From the NCBI RefSeq assembly GCF_022479115.1, contig NZ_CP092497.1:3224001-3288000 (forward strand): DNA of 64,000 nt, written 5' to 3'. The notes beneath the pieces are model-generated. The model saw only the letters and a program-made list of their open reading frames with translations, was not told the origin of the DNA and made no database searches. Position 1 is the first letter of the stretch; each line of letters begins with the position of its first letter. This DNA is from Amycolatopsis sp. EV170708-02-1. Lineage in GTDB: Bacteria; Actinomycetota; Actinomycetes; Mycobacteriales; Pseudonocardiaceae. A program made the position numbers and the translations under genes. Of the stretch, positions 9,351-18,736 are shown in pieces.

Positions 9351-10702
9351 GCCACGGCCTCCTTTCGAGACGTGAAGACCGCCATCTGGGTCGGCGGTCC
9401 TGATTCCTGGGACTCCTGTCCCACCGGCAGGTGGCGGACGTCGTAACCGCGCCGTCCCGCGACGCCTTCGGCCCACGTGCGGAACTGCTCGCGTGTCCAC
9501 TCGAAACGGTGGTCGGCGTGCCGGAACCGGCCTTCTTCGAGGAATTCGAAGTGCCGGTTGTACTCGGCGTTCGGCGTCGTGACGAGCACCGTCCGCGGCG
9601 CGGCGACCCCGAACACGGCGTGCTCCAGCGCGGGCAGGCGCTCCTCGTCGACGTGCTCGATCACCTCCATCAGCACGGCCGCGTCGTATCCGGCCAGCGA
9701 CGGATCCGCGTAGGTCAGCGCGGACTGCTTCAAGGTGATCCGGGACTTGTCTTTGAGCCGTTTCTCGGCGATGTCGAGCGCGCTCGCGGACACGTCGACA
9801 CCCACGATCTCCGTGAACGACGGCTCCTTCTGCAGCACACGCAGCAACGCGCCACCACCGCAGCCGAGGTCGAGCACGCGCCGCGCGCCCGCCGCCCGGA
9901 GCGCCGCGAGCACGCTGCCCTGACGCTGGACGGCCAGCGGTTCCGGCCGGTCCGGCAGCTCGGTGACCCGGGCTTCGGCTTCGGCCGGCACGTCGTCCGC
10001 TTCGGCGAGCCGGTCGAGCGCGTACGAGACGATCGGGCGGCGTCGTTCGAGGTACCGGTTGGTGATCAGGTCACGTTCCGGGTGCCCGGCGAGCCAGCCT
10101 TCGCCGACGCGCAGCAGCTTGTCCGCTTCGTCCTGGCCGATCCAGTAGTGCTTGTCGCCGTCGAGCGCGGGCAGCAGGACGTACAGGTGCCGCAACGCGT
10201 CGACGACCCGCTGGGTGCCGGTCAGCCGGAGATCGACGTAGCGGGAATCGCCCCACTGCGGGAACTCGGGGTCGAGCGGGACGGTCTTCGCTTCGACCTG
10301 CCAGCCGAGCGGCTCGAACAGCTTGTGGACGACCTCGGCGCCGCCGCGCGCGGTCAGCGACGGGACCCGGATCTCCAGCGGGAAACGCTCGTCGACGAGC
10401 TCCGGCCGGTTCGCGCACCGGCCCGCCAGCGCCGTGGTGAAGGCGGCTCGCAGCGCCACCGCCAGATACGAGCCACCCGCGTACGGGCGGTCGTTGACGT
10501 ACTGGGTCAGCGACGTGCCGCCACCGCGCACGAGGTCGACCGGGTCGATCTCGACCAGCAGCGCGACCGTGCAGCGTTCGTCGGCCGCCTCCGGGTAGAA
10601 GACGTGCGCCGTGCCGGCCGAGAGCGTGAGCGATTGCGCCTTCTCCGGATGCTTGTGCAGAAGAAAGCCGAGGTCGGTGGCCGGGTTCCGGGTGGTCGTC
10701 AT
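9347..10702 (-). CDS. hen1: Bacterial Hen1, RNA 3'-terminal 2'-O-methyltransferase
   Basis: 451 residues from ATG 10702; the open frame extends far upstream but those residues are a shadow of the divergent gene. The N-terminal ~240 residues are the Hen1 domain that activates the Pnkp ligase. The C-terminal domain is an S-adenosylmethionine methyltransferase with [11 protein letters not shown] (~280), a metal-binding ExxEH in [12 protein letters not shown] (~345) and a His in [10 protein letters not shown]. It marks the repaired 3' end by 2'-O-methylation before sealing, protecting against the same ribotoxin. First gene of a hen1-pnkp operon. Confidence 0.95.
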   Translation of the reverse strand: MTTTRNPATDLGFLLHKHPEKAQSLTLSAGTAHVFYPEAADERCTVALLVEIDPVDLVRGGGTSLTQYVNDRPYAGGSYLAVALRAAFTTALAGRCANRPELVDERFPLEIRVPSLTARGGAEVVHKLFEPLGWQVEAKTVPLDPEFPQWGDSRYVDLRLTGTQRVVDALRHLYVLLPALDGDKHYWIGQDEADKLLRVGEGWLAGHPERDLITNRYLERRRPIVSYALDRLAEADDVPAEAEARVTELPDRPEPLAVQRQGSVLAALRAAGARRVLDLGCGGGALLRVLQKEPSFTEIVGVDVSASALDIAEKRLKDKSRITLKQSALTYADPSLAGYDAAVLMEVIEHVDEERLPALEHAVFGVAAPRTVLVTTPNAEYNRHFEFLEEGRFRHADHRFEWTREQFRTWAEGVAGRRGYDVRHLPVGQESQESGPPTQMAVFTSRKEAVA

Positions 10703-10777
10703 GGTCAGGAGCACCGGACGAGTGTCGCGCAGACCGCCGCTCTGCACCCCCGCTTTTCCGCATGCGACCCTGGTGAC

Positions 10778-12796
10778 ATGTCGAACCGCCTGAAGGCCGC
10801 GACCAGTCCGTACCTGCTGCAGCACGCCGAGAACCCGGTGGACTGGTGGCCATGGGGCGAGGAGGCGCTGGCCGAGGCGAAACGGCGGAACGTGCCGATC
10901 CTGCTTTCGGTGGGCTACGCCGCTTGCCACTGGTGCCACGTCATGGCGCACGAGTCCTTCGAGGACGAAGCCACCGCGACGCTGATGAACGCGAACTTCG
11001 TCAACATCAAGGTGGACCGCGAGGAGCGGCCGGACATCGACTCGGTGTACATGGCGGCCACGCAGGCGATGACCGGTCAGGGCGGCTGGCCGATGACGTG
11101 TTTCCTGACGCCGGAAGGGGAGCCGTTCCATTGCGGCACCTACTATCCGCCGTCGCCGCGTCCGGGGATGCCGTCCTTCTCGCAGCTGCTCGTCGCGGTC
11201 GCCGAGGCCTGGGGCGAGCGGCCGGACGAGCTGCGTTCCGGCGCGCGGCAGATCATCGCCCACCTCACCGAGAAGAGCGGCCCGCTGCCCGAGTCCGTTG
11301 TGGACGGTGCCGCGCTGGAGGCCGCGGCCGCCACCCTGCGCAAGGAATTCGACACCGCGAACGGCGGCTTCGGGGGAGCGCCGAAGTTTCCGCCGACGAT
11401 GGCGTTGAACTTCCTGCTCCGCCACCACGAACGCACCGGCTCCGACCTCGCCGTGGTCGAGCACACCGCCGAGGCGATGGCGCTGGGCGGGCTGAACGAT
11501 CAGCTCGCGGGTGGGTTCGCGCGGTACTCGGTCGACGCGCGCTGGGAAGTGCCGCATTTCGAGAAGATGCTGTACGACAACGGTCTGCTCCTGCGGTTTT
11601 ATGCCCAGTTCCACGGCGTGACCGGGCACGGGTACGCGCGGCGGGCGGTCGAAGAGACCGCGGAGTTCCTGCTGCGCGACCTCGGGACGGCCGAAGGCGG
11701 TTTCGCGGCGTCGCTCGACGCGGATACCGATGGCGTCGAGGGGCTCACCTATGTCTGGACGCCGGCGCAACTCGCCGAAGTGCTCGGCGAGGAGGACGGT
11801 GCCTGGGCGGCGGAGCTGTTCCAGGTGACCGAGCGGGGCAATTTCGAGCACGGCGCCTCGACGCTGCGGCTGCGTGAGCCGCATCCAGAGGACGAAACGC
11901 GTTATGAGCGGGTCCGGCGCGCGCTGCTGGCCGCCCGTGACGAGCGCCCCCAGCCCGCCCGCGACGACAAGGTGATCGCCGCGTGGAACGGCCTCGCGAT
12001 CGGCGCGCTCGCCAAGGCGGGCTCGCGGCTCGATCGTCCACAGTGGATCGAAGCGGCGGCTCGCGCGGCGGCTTTCCTGATGGACACCCATTTCGTGGCC
12101 GGACGCCTGCGCCGGACCTCCCGCGACGGCGTCGTCGGCACGACGGCCGGGGTGCTGGAGGACTACGCGTGCCTCGCCGAGGGGCTGCTCGAACTCCACC
12201 AGGCGACCGGGGAACCGCGGTGGCTCGCCGACGCCCTCTCCTTGCTGGACCTCGCGTTGGCCCATTTCGGCGTCCCGGACTCGGCGGGCGCCTACTATGA
12301 CACGGCCGACGACGCGGAAGTCCTGGTGCAGCGGCCGTCCGACCCGACGGACAACGCGAGCCCGTCGGGAGCCTCGGCGCTGGCGAACGCCTTGCTGACC
12401 GCGTCCGTGCTGGCCGGGCACGAACGGGTGGGCCGCTACCGCGAGGCGGCAGAACAGGCGCTCGCCCGCGCGGGACGGCTCGCCGCCCACGCGCCGCGGT
12501 TCGCCGGGCACTGGCTCACCGTGGCCGAAGCCGCCGCGGCAGGCCCGGTGCAGGTCGCCGTCGTCGGTCCGGATGCCGCTTCACACGCGGATCTGCTGGC
12601 CGCGGCGGTCGCGTCGTCGCCCGACGGCGCGGTCTTCGTGGGCGGGGTCCCGGACGCCGTCGGCGTGCCGTTGCTGGCCGATCGGCCGCTGGTCGACGGC
12701 GCCGCCGCCGCGTACGTGTGCCGCGGGTACGTGTGCGAGCGCCCGGTCACCACCGCGGAGGAGCTGCGGTCTCAGCTCACCAGTCCCACGCCATAG
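10778..12796 (+). CDS. Thioredoxin-domain protein, YyaL/DUF255 family (Rv1084 homologue)
   Basis: 672 residues from ATG 10778. An N-terminal thioredoxin-like domain contains [10 protein letters not shown] (CxxC, ~43-46) and [17 protein letters not shown]. It is followed by an (alpha/alpha)6-barrel resembling N-acylglucosamine 2-epimerases, with [36 protein letters not shown] and [11 protein letters not shown]. The biochemical function is unsettled. No good ribosome site; GACCCT 6 nt before the ATG suggests a leaderless message. It is divergent from hen1 and overlaps the convergent secreted-protein gene by 20 bp. Confidence 0.9.
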   Translation: MSNRLKAATSPYLLQHAENPVDWWPWGEEALAEAKRRNVPILLSVGYAACHWCHVMAHESFEDEATATLMNANFVNIKVDREERPDIDSVYMAATQAMTGQGGWPMTCFLTPEGEPFHCGTYYPPSPRPGMPSFSQLLVAVAEAWGERPDELRSGARQIIAHLTEKSGPLPESVVDGAALEAAAATLRKEFDTANGGFGGAPKFPPTMALNFLLRHHERTGSDLAVVEHTAEAMALGGLNDQLAGGFARYSVDARWEVPHFEKMLYDNGLLLRFYAQFHGVTGHGYARRAVEETAEFLLRDLGTAEGGFAASLDADTDGVEGLTYVWTPAQLAEVLGEEDGAWAAELFQVTERGNFEHGASTLRLREPHPEDETRYERVRRALLAARDERPQPARDDKVIAAWNGLAIGALAKAGSRLDRPQWIEAAARAAAFLMDTHFVAGRLRRTSRDGVVGTTAGVLEDYACLAEGLLELHQATGEPRWLADALSLLDLALAHFGVPDSAGAYYDTADDAEVLVQRPSDPTDNASPSGASALANALLTASVLAGHERVGRYREAAEQALARAGRLAAHAPRFAGHWLTVAEAAAAGPVQVAVVGPDAASHADLLAAAVASSPDGAVFVGGVPDAVGVPLLADRPLVDGAAAAYVCRGYVCERPVTTAEELRSQLTSPTP

Positions 12797-13262
12797 GGGC
12801 GAAAGCGCCGCCACCGGTCTGCGGCGCCCCGACCGGCTTCACCGCGACCTGAGGCTTCGGCTTCGGCTTTGGCGTGGTCTTGGTGGGTTTCGGCGGCTTC
12901 GTGGTGCTGGACGGCGGGACCCCCGTCACCGTGAACGTCCGGGTCGACTTGCGGCCGTCGGTGCATTCGAGGGTCGCGACGTACTTGCCGGGTGTCTTCA
13001 CCACGCGTCCGTACCCGCCGTACTTCCCGAAGTTCCCGCCGATGGTCCACCCGATCGGCTCGGCGAGCCCCGGCGAGGTCACCGGGCCTTCCGGGACACA
13101 GCCGCCCGCGCCCGCCCTGGTTTCGGCGTAGATCTGCTCGCCCGGCCCGAGCGGGCTCGGGCCGAGGTACCAGCTGGGATCGGTGGTCGCCGCGGCCGGC
13201 GCGATCACCGCCAGCTGGGCGGCTCCGAGCACGAGAGCGCCGATCATGGCCTTCTTGAGCAT
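12777..13262 (-). CDS. Secreted protein with PKPKP linker and GAPQTGGG tail
   Basis: 161 residues with a clear signal peptide ([25 protein letters not shown], cleavage near 25). The mature part is ~85 residues with two Cys (GGCVPEG and LECTDGR) and an Ig-like beta pattern. A Pro/Lys/Thr linker and the tail [18 protein letters not shown] follow. The tail resembles a sortase signal (PQTGG) but has no hydrophobic helix or basic end. A strong GGAAGGGG precedes the ATG. The function is unknown. Confidence 0.75.
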   Translation of the reverse strand: MLKKAMIGALVLGAAQLAVIAPAAATTDPSWYLGPSPLGPGEQIYAETRAGAGGCVPEGPVTSPGLAEPIGWTIGGNFGKYGGYGRVVKTPGKYVATLECTDGRKSTRTFTVTGVPPSSTTKPPKPTKTTPKPKPKPQVAVKPVGAPQTGGGAFAPMAWDW

Positions 13263-13418
13263 GAGGTTCCCCTTCCTCGTCCACTGCTGGTGGGAACACG
13301 TCCACGCAGGTCATCAGGTTGCCCTGGGTTTTCGCCGGGGGAGAACACGCGTGAATATCGGCCGTTGCGAGCGTAGCGTCGGTAGCGTTGTAATCATGTA
13401 ATCGTTGAGGAGACGCAG

Positions 13419-13979
13419 ATGGGACGCGGAAGCTGGAAAGGCCGGGGCGGCTGGCAGCAGGCGGACATCCCGGCGGCGGACGACGCGGCCGCGTGGTTCG
13501 GCGGCAGGCTCCCCGAGGGCTGGTTCACCGGAGACCCCGAGGTCACGGTGGATCGCGAAGAGATCGTCATCGTCGGTGAACTCCAGCCGCTCGGTGGTGA
13601 GTACGCCGACGACGCCGCCCGCGCGGCGGCCGAGGACGGCCGGATCAGCCGGTTCCGCGAGGAGACCCGCGACCAGCGGATCGAGATCGCGCGGCAGGCC
13701 GAGCACCGTTATCAGCGCAAGGTCGCCTGGGGCGCGAGCCTCGGCGGCACGCGGCACCTGTTCACCACGCATTCGGCGCCGGTGATGACCAGGCTGCGGC
13801 AGCCGGAGCGCCTGGTGCTCGACACCCTCGTCGACGCGGGTGTCGCCCGGTCACGCTCGGAGGCCCTGGCCTGGGCGGTCCGGCTGGTCGGGGAACACGC
13901 GGACGCCTGGCTCGCCGAGCTTCGGGAGGCGATGACCAAGGTCGACGATCTCCGCTCACAGGGACCGGATCTTTCCTGA
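13419..13979 (+). CDS. Conserved hypothetical with C-terminal RHH-like segment
   Basis: 186 residues; GAGGAG lies 8 nt before the ATG. A basic, Trp/Gly-rich start (GRGSWKGRGGWQ) is followed by a beta-rich middle (DREEIVIVGELQPLGG) and a helical region. The C-terminal ~60 residues read RLVLDTLVDAGVARSRSEALAWAVRLVGEH, like ribbon-helix-helix proteins. The start codon is ~155 bp from the divergent secreted-protein gene. A DNA-binding role is only a suggestion. Confidence 0.65.
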   Translation: MGRGSWKGRGGWQQADIPAADDAAAWFGGRLPEGWFTGDPEVTVDREEIVIVGELQPLGGEYADDAARAAAEDGRISRFREETRDQRIEIARQAEHRYQRKVAWGASLGGTRHLFTTHSAPVMTRLRQPERLVLDTLVDAGVARSRSEALAWAVRLVGEHADAWLAELREAMTKVDDLRSQGPDLS

Positions 13980-14048
13980 GACCGGGGTCCGCCCGTAGAG
14001 TCGGGATTCCGCCGTCTTCACCGAAGTCCTCTTGCGAAAGAAGGCATC

Positions 14049-15404
14049 ATGGACGGCAGATTCTCCCGGCGTCGGCTGATCAAGGGCGGTCTCGTGGTGG
14101 CCGCGAGCCCACTGCTCGCGCCCACCGCCTCGGCGGCCCCCGCCCTTCCCTGGCCCGCGGCGGAAGCCATCGTCGCGCGGACGAAGCGGCCGGTCTTCCC
14201 GGACCGGACCTTCTCGGTGCTCGACTTCGGCGCCAAGGGCGACGGGAAGACCGACGACACCGCCGCGATCAGGAAGGCGATCGAGACGGCCAACGCGCGC
14301 GGCGGTGGACATGTCGTCGTGCCGAAGGGCACCTTCGTCACCGGTGCGGTGTACCTCAAGAGCAACGTGGACCTGCACCTCGCGGCGGGCGCGGTGCTCG
14401 CTTTCGGTTCCGACGCCTCGAAGTTCCCGAACGTGCTCACCCGCTACGAGGGCATCGAGTGCGTGAACCGGTCGCCGATGATCTACGCGTACAAGGAATC
14501 CAACATCGCGGTGACCGGGAAGGGCACCCTCGACGCGGCCGGTACGGCGTCCTGGAACAAGGGCAAGGATCGCGAATACCTGGAATCGCTGGTGGCCGAG
14601 GGGATTCCGCCGGAGCGCCGGATCGTCCCCGGCTCCGGGCACGCCCTGCGTTCCACGTTCGTCGAGCCGTACTCGTGCGACACCGTGCTCATCGAAGGGA
14701 TCACACTGAAGAACCCGATGTTCTGGCAGCTGCATCCCACGCTGTGCCGGAACGTCACGATCGACGGCGTCCGCACGGACGCGAGCACCGCGCGTTCCAA
14801 CACCGACGCCTGCGATCCCGAGTCCTGCGACCACGTCGTGATCGTGAACTCCCACCTCGGCGCGCACGACGACAACATCGCGCTGAAATCGGGCCGGGAC
14901 GACGACGGCCGCAGGATCGGCGTGCCGTGCCAGAACATCGTCGTCGCGCACTGTGTGATGGACGGGAACTGGGGCGCGATCACCTGCGGCAGCGAACAGA
15001 CCGGCGGCATCCGGAACGTCTACGCGTACAAGCTCACCGTCACCGGCGAGACGAAGTACGGGCTGTACGTCAAGTCGAACACCTTGCGCGGCGGGTTCAC
15101 CGAAAACGTCAACCTCGCTCATGTCTCCGGCACGTTCGTCCGCTCGGTCGTCTATGTCCTGCCGGACTACAACGGACAGACCGGCGCGCACGTCCCCCGG
15201 TTCGGGCCGTTCACCCTCAGCCGTTCCAGCGGTACGAAATGCGGGCAAGCGGCGTTCAACGTCCGGGGGTTGCCCGACTCACACGTTCGGGGGCTGCGGG
15301 TGAGCGATTGCCGCTTCGACGGCGTCGCGAACCCGGCGAACACCCTGAACCACGTCGACGACCTGCGGTTCGAGAACACGACGATCAACGGGGAACCGGT
15401 CTGA
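14049..15404 (+). CDS. Secreted GH28 polygalacturonase-like glycoside hydrolase
   Basis: 451 residues with a twin-arginine-like leader (SRRRLIKGG then a hydrophobic stretch, cleavage near ASA). The parallel beta-helix starts with VLDFGAKGDGKTDDTAAIRKAI. GH28 residues are visible: N-T-D in SNTDACD (~251) and D-D in HDDNIALKSG (~277). The third motif is WGAITCGSEQTGG, where the usual His-Gly is changed, and YVKSN stands in for RIK. It probably acts on pectin-type or related uronide polymers outside the cell; the altered His motif makes the exact substrate uncertain. Confidence 0.85.
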   Translation: MDGRFSRRRLIKGGLVVAASPLLAPTASAAPALPWPAAEAIVARTKRPVFPDRTFSVLDFGAKGDGKTDDTAAIRKAIETANARGGGHVVVPKGTFVTGAVYLKSNVDLHLAAGAVLAFGSDASKFPNVLTRYEGIECVNRSPMIYAYKESNIAVTGKGTLDAAGTASWNKGKDREYLESLVAEGIPPERRIVPGSGHALRSTFVEPYSCDTVLIEGITLKNPMFWQLHPTLCRNVTIDGVRTDASTARSNTDACDPESCDHVVIVNSHLGAHDDNIALKSGRDDDGRRIGVPCQNIVVAHCVMDGNWGAITCGSEQTGGIRNVYAYKLTVTGETKYGLYVKSNTLRGGFTENVNLAHVSGTFVRSVVYVLPDYNGQTGAHVPRFGPFTLSRSSGTKCGQAAFNVRGLPDSHVRGLRVSDCRFDGVANPANTLNHVDDLRFENTTINGEPV

Positions 15405-15446
15405 TTCGTCCTGCGCTTCCCGATGCGGTGCGGCAGGCTTGGTGAA

Positions 15447-17333
15447 GTGGACACACCAGGACTTCCCGCGAAGATCGACCCGGACGTGCTGACCACCGTC
15501 CTCGATGGACGGTGGTCCGGGCTTCGCCGCGCGGTGCGCGAGCAGATGGCCGCGGAGGACTTCAAAGACCCGGTCGACATCGACACCGAAGCGCATCGCG
15601 CCCAGGTGCTCGAATGGCTGCGCAAGCTCGCCGAAACCGACCGCCCGGGCCTCGGCTTCGACCCGGCGTACGGCGGTGGCGGCGACGTCGGCGGCGCGTT
15701 GACGTCGTTCGAGATGCTGGGCTTCGGCGACCTCTCGCTGATGGTGAAGGCCGGTGTCCAATGGGGGCTGTTCGGCGGTGCCGTCCAGCTACTCGGCACC
15801 GAACGCCACCACGAGCGCCATCTGCGCGCGATCAAGGATCTGGAGCTGCTGGGCTGTTTCGCGATGACCGAGCACGGCCACGGGTCGGACGTCCAGCATC
15901 TGCGCACCACCGCGACCTACGACCCCGCGACGCGCGAATTCGTCGTGCACACGCCGGACCGCGGCGCGATGAAGGAGTACATCGGCAACGCCGCCCGCGA
16001 CGGCGAACTCGCGGTGGTGTTCGCGCAGCTGATCACCGGCGGCGAGTCGCGCGGGGTGCACGCCTTCCTGGTGCCGATCCGCGGCGAGAAGGCGCGCGGC
16101 GTCGAGATCGAGGACTGCGGCCGTAAAGCCGGCCTCAACGGCGTCGACAACGGGCGGCTCACGTTCGACCAAGTGCGGATCCCGCGCGAGGCGCTGCTCG
16201 ACCGGTTCGGCGACGTCGCCGAGGACGGGACGTACACGAGCCCGATCGAAAGCGACGGCCGCCGGTTCTTCACGATGCTCGGCACGCTCATCCGCGGCCG
16301 GGTCAGCGTCGCGGGCAGCGCCGGCAGCGCGACGAAACGCGCGCTGGCGCTGGCCATCCGGTACGGCGAGCAACGGCGGCAGTTCGCGCGGCCCGATGGC
16401 GAGGAGGTCGTGATCCTCGACTACCGCGCCCACCAGCGGAAACTGCTGCCCGCGCTGGCGACGTCGTACGCGCTGCACTTCGCGCAGGAAGGGCTCGTCT
16501 CGAAGCTGCACGACATCGCCGAGGACGCGCCGGAGGAGGAGCAGCGAGAGCTGGAATCGCGCGCCGCCGGGATCAAGGCCGTCTCGACCTGGCACGCGAC
16601 GGCGACGATCCAGGCGGCCCGAGAGGCCTGTGGCGGCTCCGGCTATCTCTCGGAGAACCTGCTCGCCGGGCTGAAGGCAGACACGGACGTCTTCACCACC
16701 TTCGAGGGCGACAACACCGTGCTCCTGCAGCTGGTCGCGAAGGGCCTGCTGACCAGCTACAAGGACCACTTCCAGGATCTCAGCCCGCTCGCGACCGCGC
16801 GGTTCGTGGCGGAGCAGCTCGTCGAGGCCGTGATCGAACGGACGTCCGCGCGGAAGGTCGTCGAGCGGCTCACCGAAGCCGACGACGGCGACGTGCTCTT
16901 CTCGCGCGAATGGCACCTGAAGCTGTTCGAAGACCGCGAAGAGCACGTGCTCGCCGGCGTCGCGCAGCGCCTGCGTAAGGCGGGCTCGGACCCCTTCGGC
17001 GTCTTTAACGACGCGCAGGACCACGTGCTGCGCGCCGGACGGGCGCACGTCGACCGAGTGGTGCTGGAAGCGTTCGCCGACGCCATCGAACGCTGCGCCG
17101 ACGCCGAGGCGCGTGAGCTGCTGGAGCGGGTCTGCGACCTCTACGCGCTCGCGAACATCGAGGCGGATCGGGGCTGGTTCCTCGAACACGGACGCCTGAC
17201 CTCCGGACGCTCGAAGGCCGTCACCGCCGCGGTGAACGCGCTGTGCGCCGACCTGCGCCCGCACGCGCGGACGCTCGTGGACGCGTTCGCTATCCCCGAG
17301 CAGTACCTAGCGGCTCCGATGCTGCGGGACTGA
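15447..17333 (+). CDS. Acyl-CoA dehydrogenase/oxidase family flavoenzyme
   Basis: About 628 residues; GTG 15447 is preferred (AGGCTT 6 nt upstream, leaderless pattern), with ATG 15423 possible. The acyl-CoA oxidase pattern is present: CFAMTEHGHGSDVQHLRTTATYD (FAD/substrate site), NAARDGELAVVFAQL, GRVSVAGSAGSATKRALALAIRY, and the C-terminal CGGSGYLSENLLAGLKADTDVFTTFEGDNTVLLQLVAK with catalytic Glu. A long C-terminal alpha-helical domain (~170 residues) is typical of peroxisomal-type oxidases. It acts in beta-oxidation. The 3' end overlaps the convergent channel gene by 44 bp. Confidence 0.88.
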   Translation: MDTPGLPAKIDPDVLTTVLDGRWSGLRRAVREQMAAEDFKDPVDIDTEAHRAQVLEWLRKLAETDRPGLGFDPAYGGGGDVGGALTSFEMLGFGDLSLMVKAGVQWGLFGGAVQLLGTERHHERHLRAIKDLELLGCFAMTEHGHGSDVQHLRTTATYDPATREFVVHTPDRGAMKEYIGNAARDGELAVVFAQLITGGESRGVHAFLVPIRGEKARGVEIEDCGRKAGLNGVDNGRLTFDQVRIPREALLDRFGDVAEDGTYTSPIESDGRRFFTMLGTLIRGRVSVAGSAGSATKRALALAIRYGEQRRQFARPDGEEVVILDYRAHQRKLLPALATSYALHFAQEGLVSKLHDIAEDAPEEEQRELESRAAGIKAVSTWHATATIQAAREACGGSGYLSENLLAGLKADTDVFTTFEGDNTVLLQLVAKGLLTSYKDHFQDLSPLATARFVAEQLVEAVIERTSARKVVERLTEADDGDVLFSREWHLKLFEDREEHVLAGVAQRLRKAGSDPFGVFNDAQDHVLRAGRAHVDRVVLEAFADAIERCADAEARELLERVCDLYALANIEADRGWFLEHGRLTSGRSKAVTAAVNALCADLRPHARTLVDAFAIPEQYLAAPMLRD

Positions 17334-18036
17334 CCTCGGCACGCTGCTCGGCGAGCTCGGCCCGCAACGCCTTGACCTCGCGGGTCAGCTCGTCGATATG
17401 CTCGCGGGTCACGGCCTGCGCGTTCTCGTCGGCCTCGGTCACGCGGCGGATCAGCCACGACGCGAGCGTCGCGGTGACCACGCCGAGCAGGGCGATCCCG
17501 GCCACCATCAGCCCGACCGCGACGACCCGGCCGGTGCCGCTGACGGGATAACGGTCGCCGTAGCCGACCGTGGTGATCGTCGTGATCGACCACCACACCG
17601 CGTCCGGGAAATCGGTGATCGGCGCGTCGGGTGTGGTGCGTTCGGCGTCGAGTACGGCGAGCGCCGAACAGAACACGATGAGCGCCGTCGCGCCCACCGT
17701 GTAGACCACGACGCGGCCGCGCAGCGACAGGCCGGCGTTGCGGTTGAGGACGTTGAGCACCGTGACCAGCCGGAGCAGCCGCAGCTGCCGGATCAGCGGG
17801 AGCACGATGATCAGCAGGTCGAAGAGGTTCTTCTTCAGGAAGTCACGCTTGTTCGCGGCGTGCTTGAGGCGGACACCGTAATCCAGGGCGAAGACCGCCC
17901 ACGCGAGCCACGTGACGACCTCGCACCAGACCCGCCCGGTGTGCCCGAGCGAGGGCTGGAGGATCGGCCAGGCGTAGGCGGCCAGGAACAGTACGGCGGC
18001 GGCGTTGAGCGGCCACTCCATCCGCTTTTCCCACAT
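17290..18036 (-). CDS. Voltage-gated-type potassium channel protein
   Basis: 248 residues from ATG 18036 with GAGGAG 8 nt upstream. Four helices lead to an S4-like segment with spaced Arg (RQLRLLRLVTVLNVLNR, ~95-110). The pore loop has the K+ selectivity filter TTVGYGDRYP (~156-165), then the last inner helix. The C-terminus is a coiled coil (EHIDELTREVKALRAELAEQRAEV), probably for tetramer assembly. Located in the membrane. It lies 38 bp downstream of the PPOX gene. Confidence 0.9.
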   Translation of the reverse strand: MWEKRMEWPLNAAAVLFLAAYAWPILQPSLGHTGRVWCEVVTWLAWAVFALDYGVRLKHAANKRDFLKKNLFDLLIIVLPLIRQLRLLRLVTVLNVLNRNAGLSLRGRVVVYTVGATALIVFCSALAVLDAERTTPDAPITDFPDAVWWSITTITTVGYGDRYPVSGTGRVVAVGLMVAGIALLGVVTATLASWLIRRVTEADENAQAVTREHIDELTREVKALRAELAEQRAEVSPAASEPLGTARG

Positions 18037-18074
18037 CGGACGTCTCCTCACCTGGCCTTTCCCAGGTGCGTACG

Positions 18075-18446
18075 TTAAGCGATGTCGAGGGCCGTTCCAT
18101 AGAGTTTGTCGGTTTTGAGGGTGATGTAGAGCCTTCGCTCGCCTTCGGGTGTTCGCGTGACTTCGGAGAGTTCCGCCTTTCCTTCCACGACGGCGAATTT
18201 CCAGTGGTCGTCGCTGGAGACGTAGAGGGAGGCCGTCGGGTTGTTGCGCAGTTGCTTGACCTTGAGGCGGTCTTCGGTCGTGCTGATCCTGATCTCGCGC
18301 GTCTCGGGGTCCCACGCGTAGAGGACGGTGGAGAGATGCGGGCGGCCGTCACGCTTGACGGTCGCGAGGGCGCCGAAGGTGTGTTCGGCGAGGAAGTCGC
18401 TGAGGGCCGCGTCGTCGAGGCGGCGGGGCGGTGCGTTCTTGGCCAT
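18075..18446 (-). CDS. PPOX-class F420-dependent oxidoreductase
   Basis: 123 residues with a split beta-barrel of the pyridoxamine-oxidase/FDOR type: FLAEHTFGALATVKRDGRPHLSTVLYAWD, then EIRISTTEDRLKVKQLRNNPTASLYV, and a final AELSEV...RRLYITL. The TxKRDGRPH and N-P-x-A-x-L motifs match actinobacterial F420 or flavin binders. GAGGAG lies 13 nt before the ATG, a long spacing. Cofactor choice and substrate cannot be told from sequence alone. Confidence 0.85.
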   Translation of the reverse strand: MAKNAPPRRLDDAALSDFLAEHTFGALATVKRDGRPHLSTVLYAWDPETREIRISTTEDRLKVKQLRNNPTASLYVSSDDHWKFAVVEGKAELSEVTRTPEGERRLYITLKTDKLYGTALDIA

Positions 18447-18678
18447 GGGGCGATCATGGCTCCTCGGCCGAGACGCCGGAAGAAGGCACTTTCTTGTGCC
18501 AGAGGGAACACGCGTGTGTCCGTCCTGGTCATGGTGGTGACGCGGCGCCGACAAACGAGCCGATGATCGCCCGACCGCGGTTCCCCCAGGTTCCCGATTC
18601 GGGTTGATGCGGGCCTGCATTGCCTGATGCGAGGTGACCCGGCCTCGTCGTGCCGTTCAAGCCTGGTGCCGACATGGC

Positions 18679-18725
18679 GAGCGGGGAGGATTCCGGACGT
18701 TCAACGTCCGAAATCCTCCCCGCTC
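18679..18725. repeat. Intergenic palindrome (23-bp arms, one mismatch)
   Basis: Arms 18679-18701 and 18703-18725 are complementary except at one position (ATTCC against GAAAT). The core GGGGAGGATT recurs in the palindromes at 31856-31947. It lies just beyond the stop of trhA, which reads toward it, so it can act as its transcript end. The 290-bp gap to the PPOX gene holds nothing else recognisable. Confidence 0.8.
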
Positions 18726-18736
18726 ACCGGGATCGC

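Noticed and set aside
10703..12511. N-terminal extension of hen1 to a 1054-codon frame
   Set aside because: The extra 600 residues are antisense to the thioredoxin-domain gene and unlike Hen1; the ATG at 10702 gives the family length.
13150..13262. Signal for cell-wall sorting by sortase in the GAPQTGGG protein
   Set aside because: Lacks the hydrophobic helix and basic tail that a sortase substrate needs; only the short motif resembles it.
15789..17264. 491-codon open frame opposite the acyl-CoA oxidase gene
   Set aside because: Shadow frame with biased composition; the plus-strand gene has clear flavoenzyme motifs.
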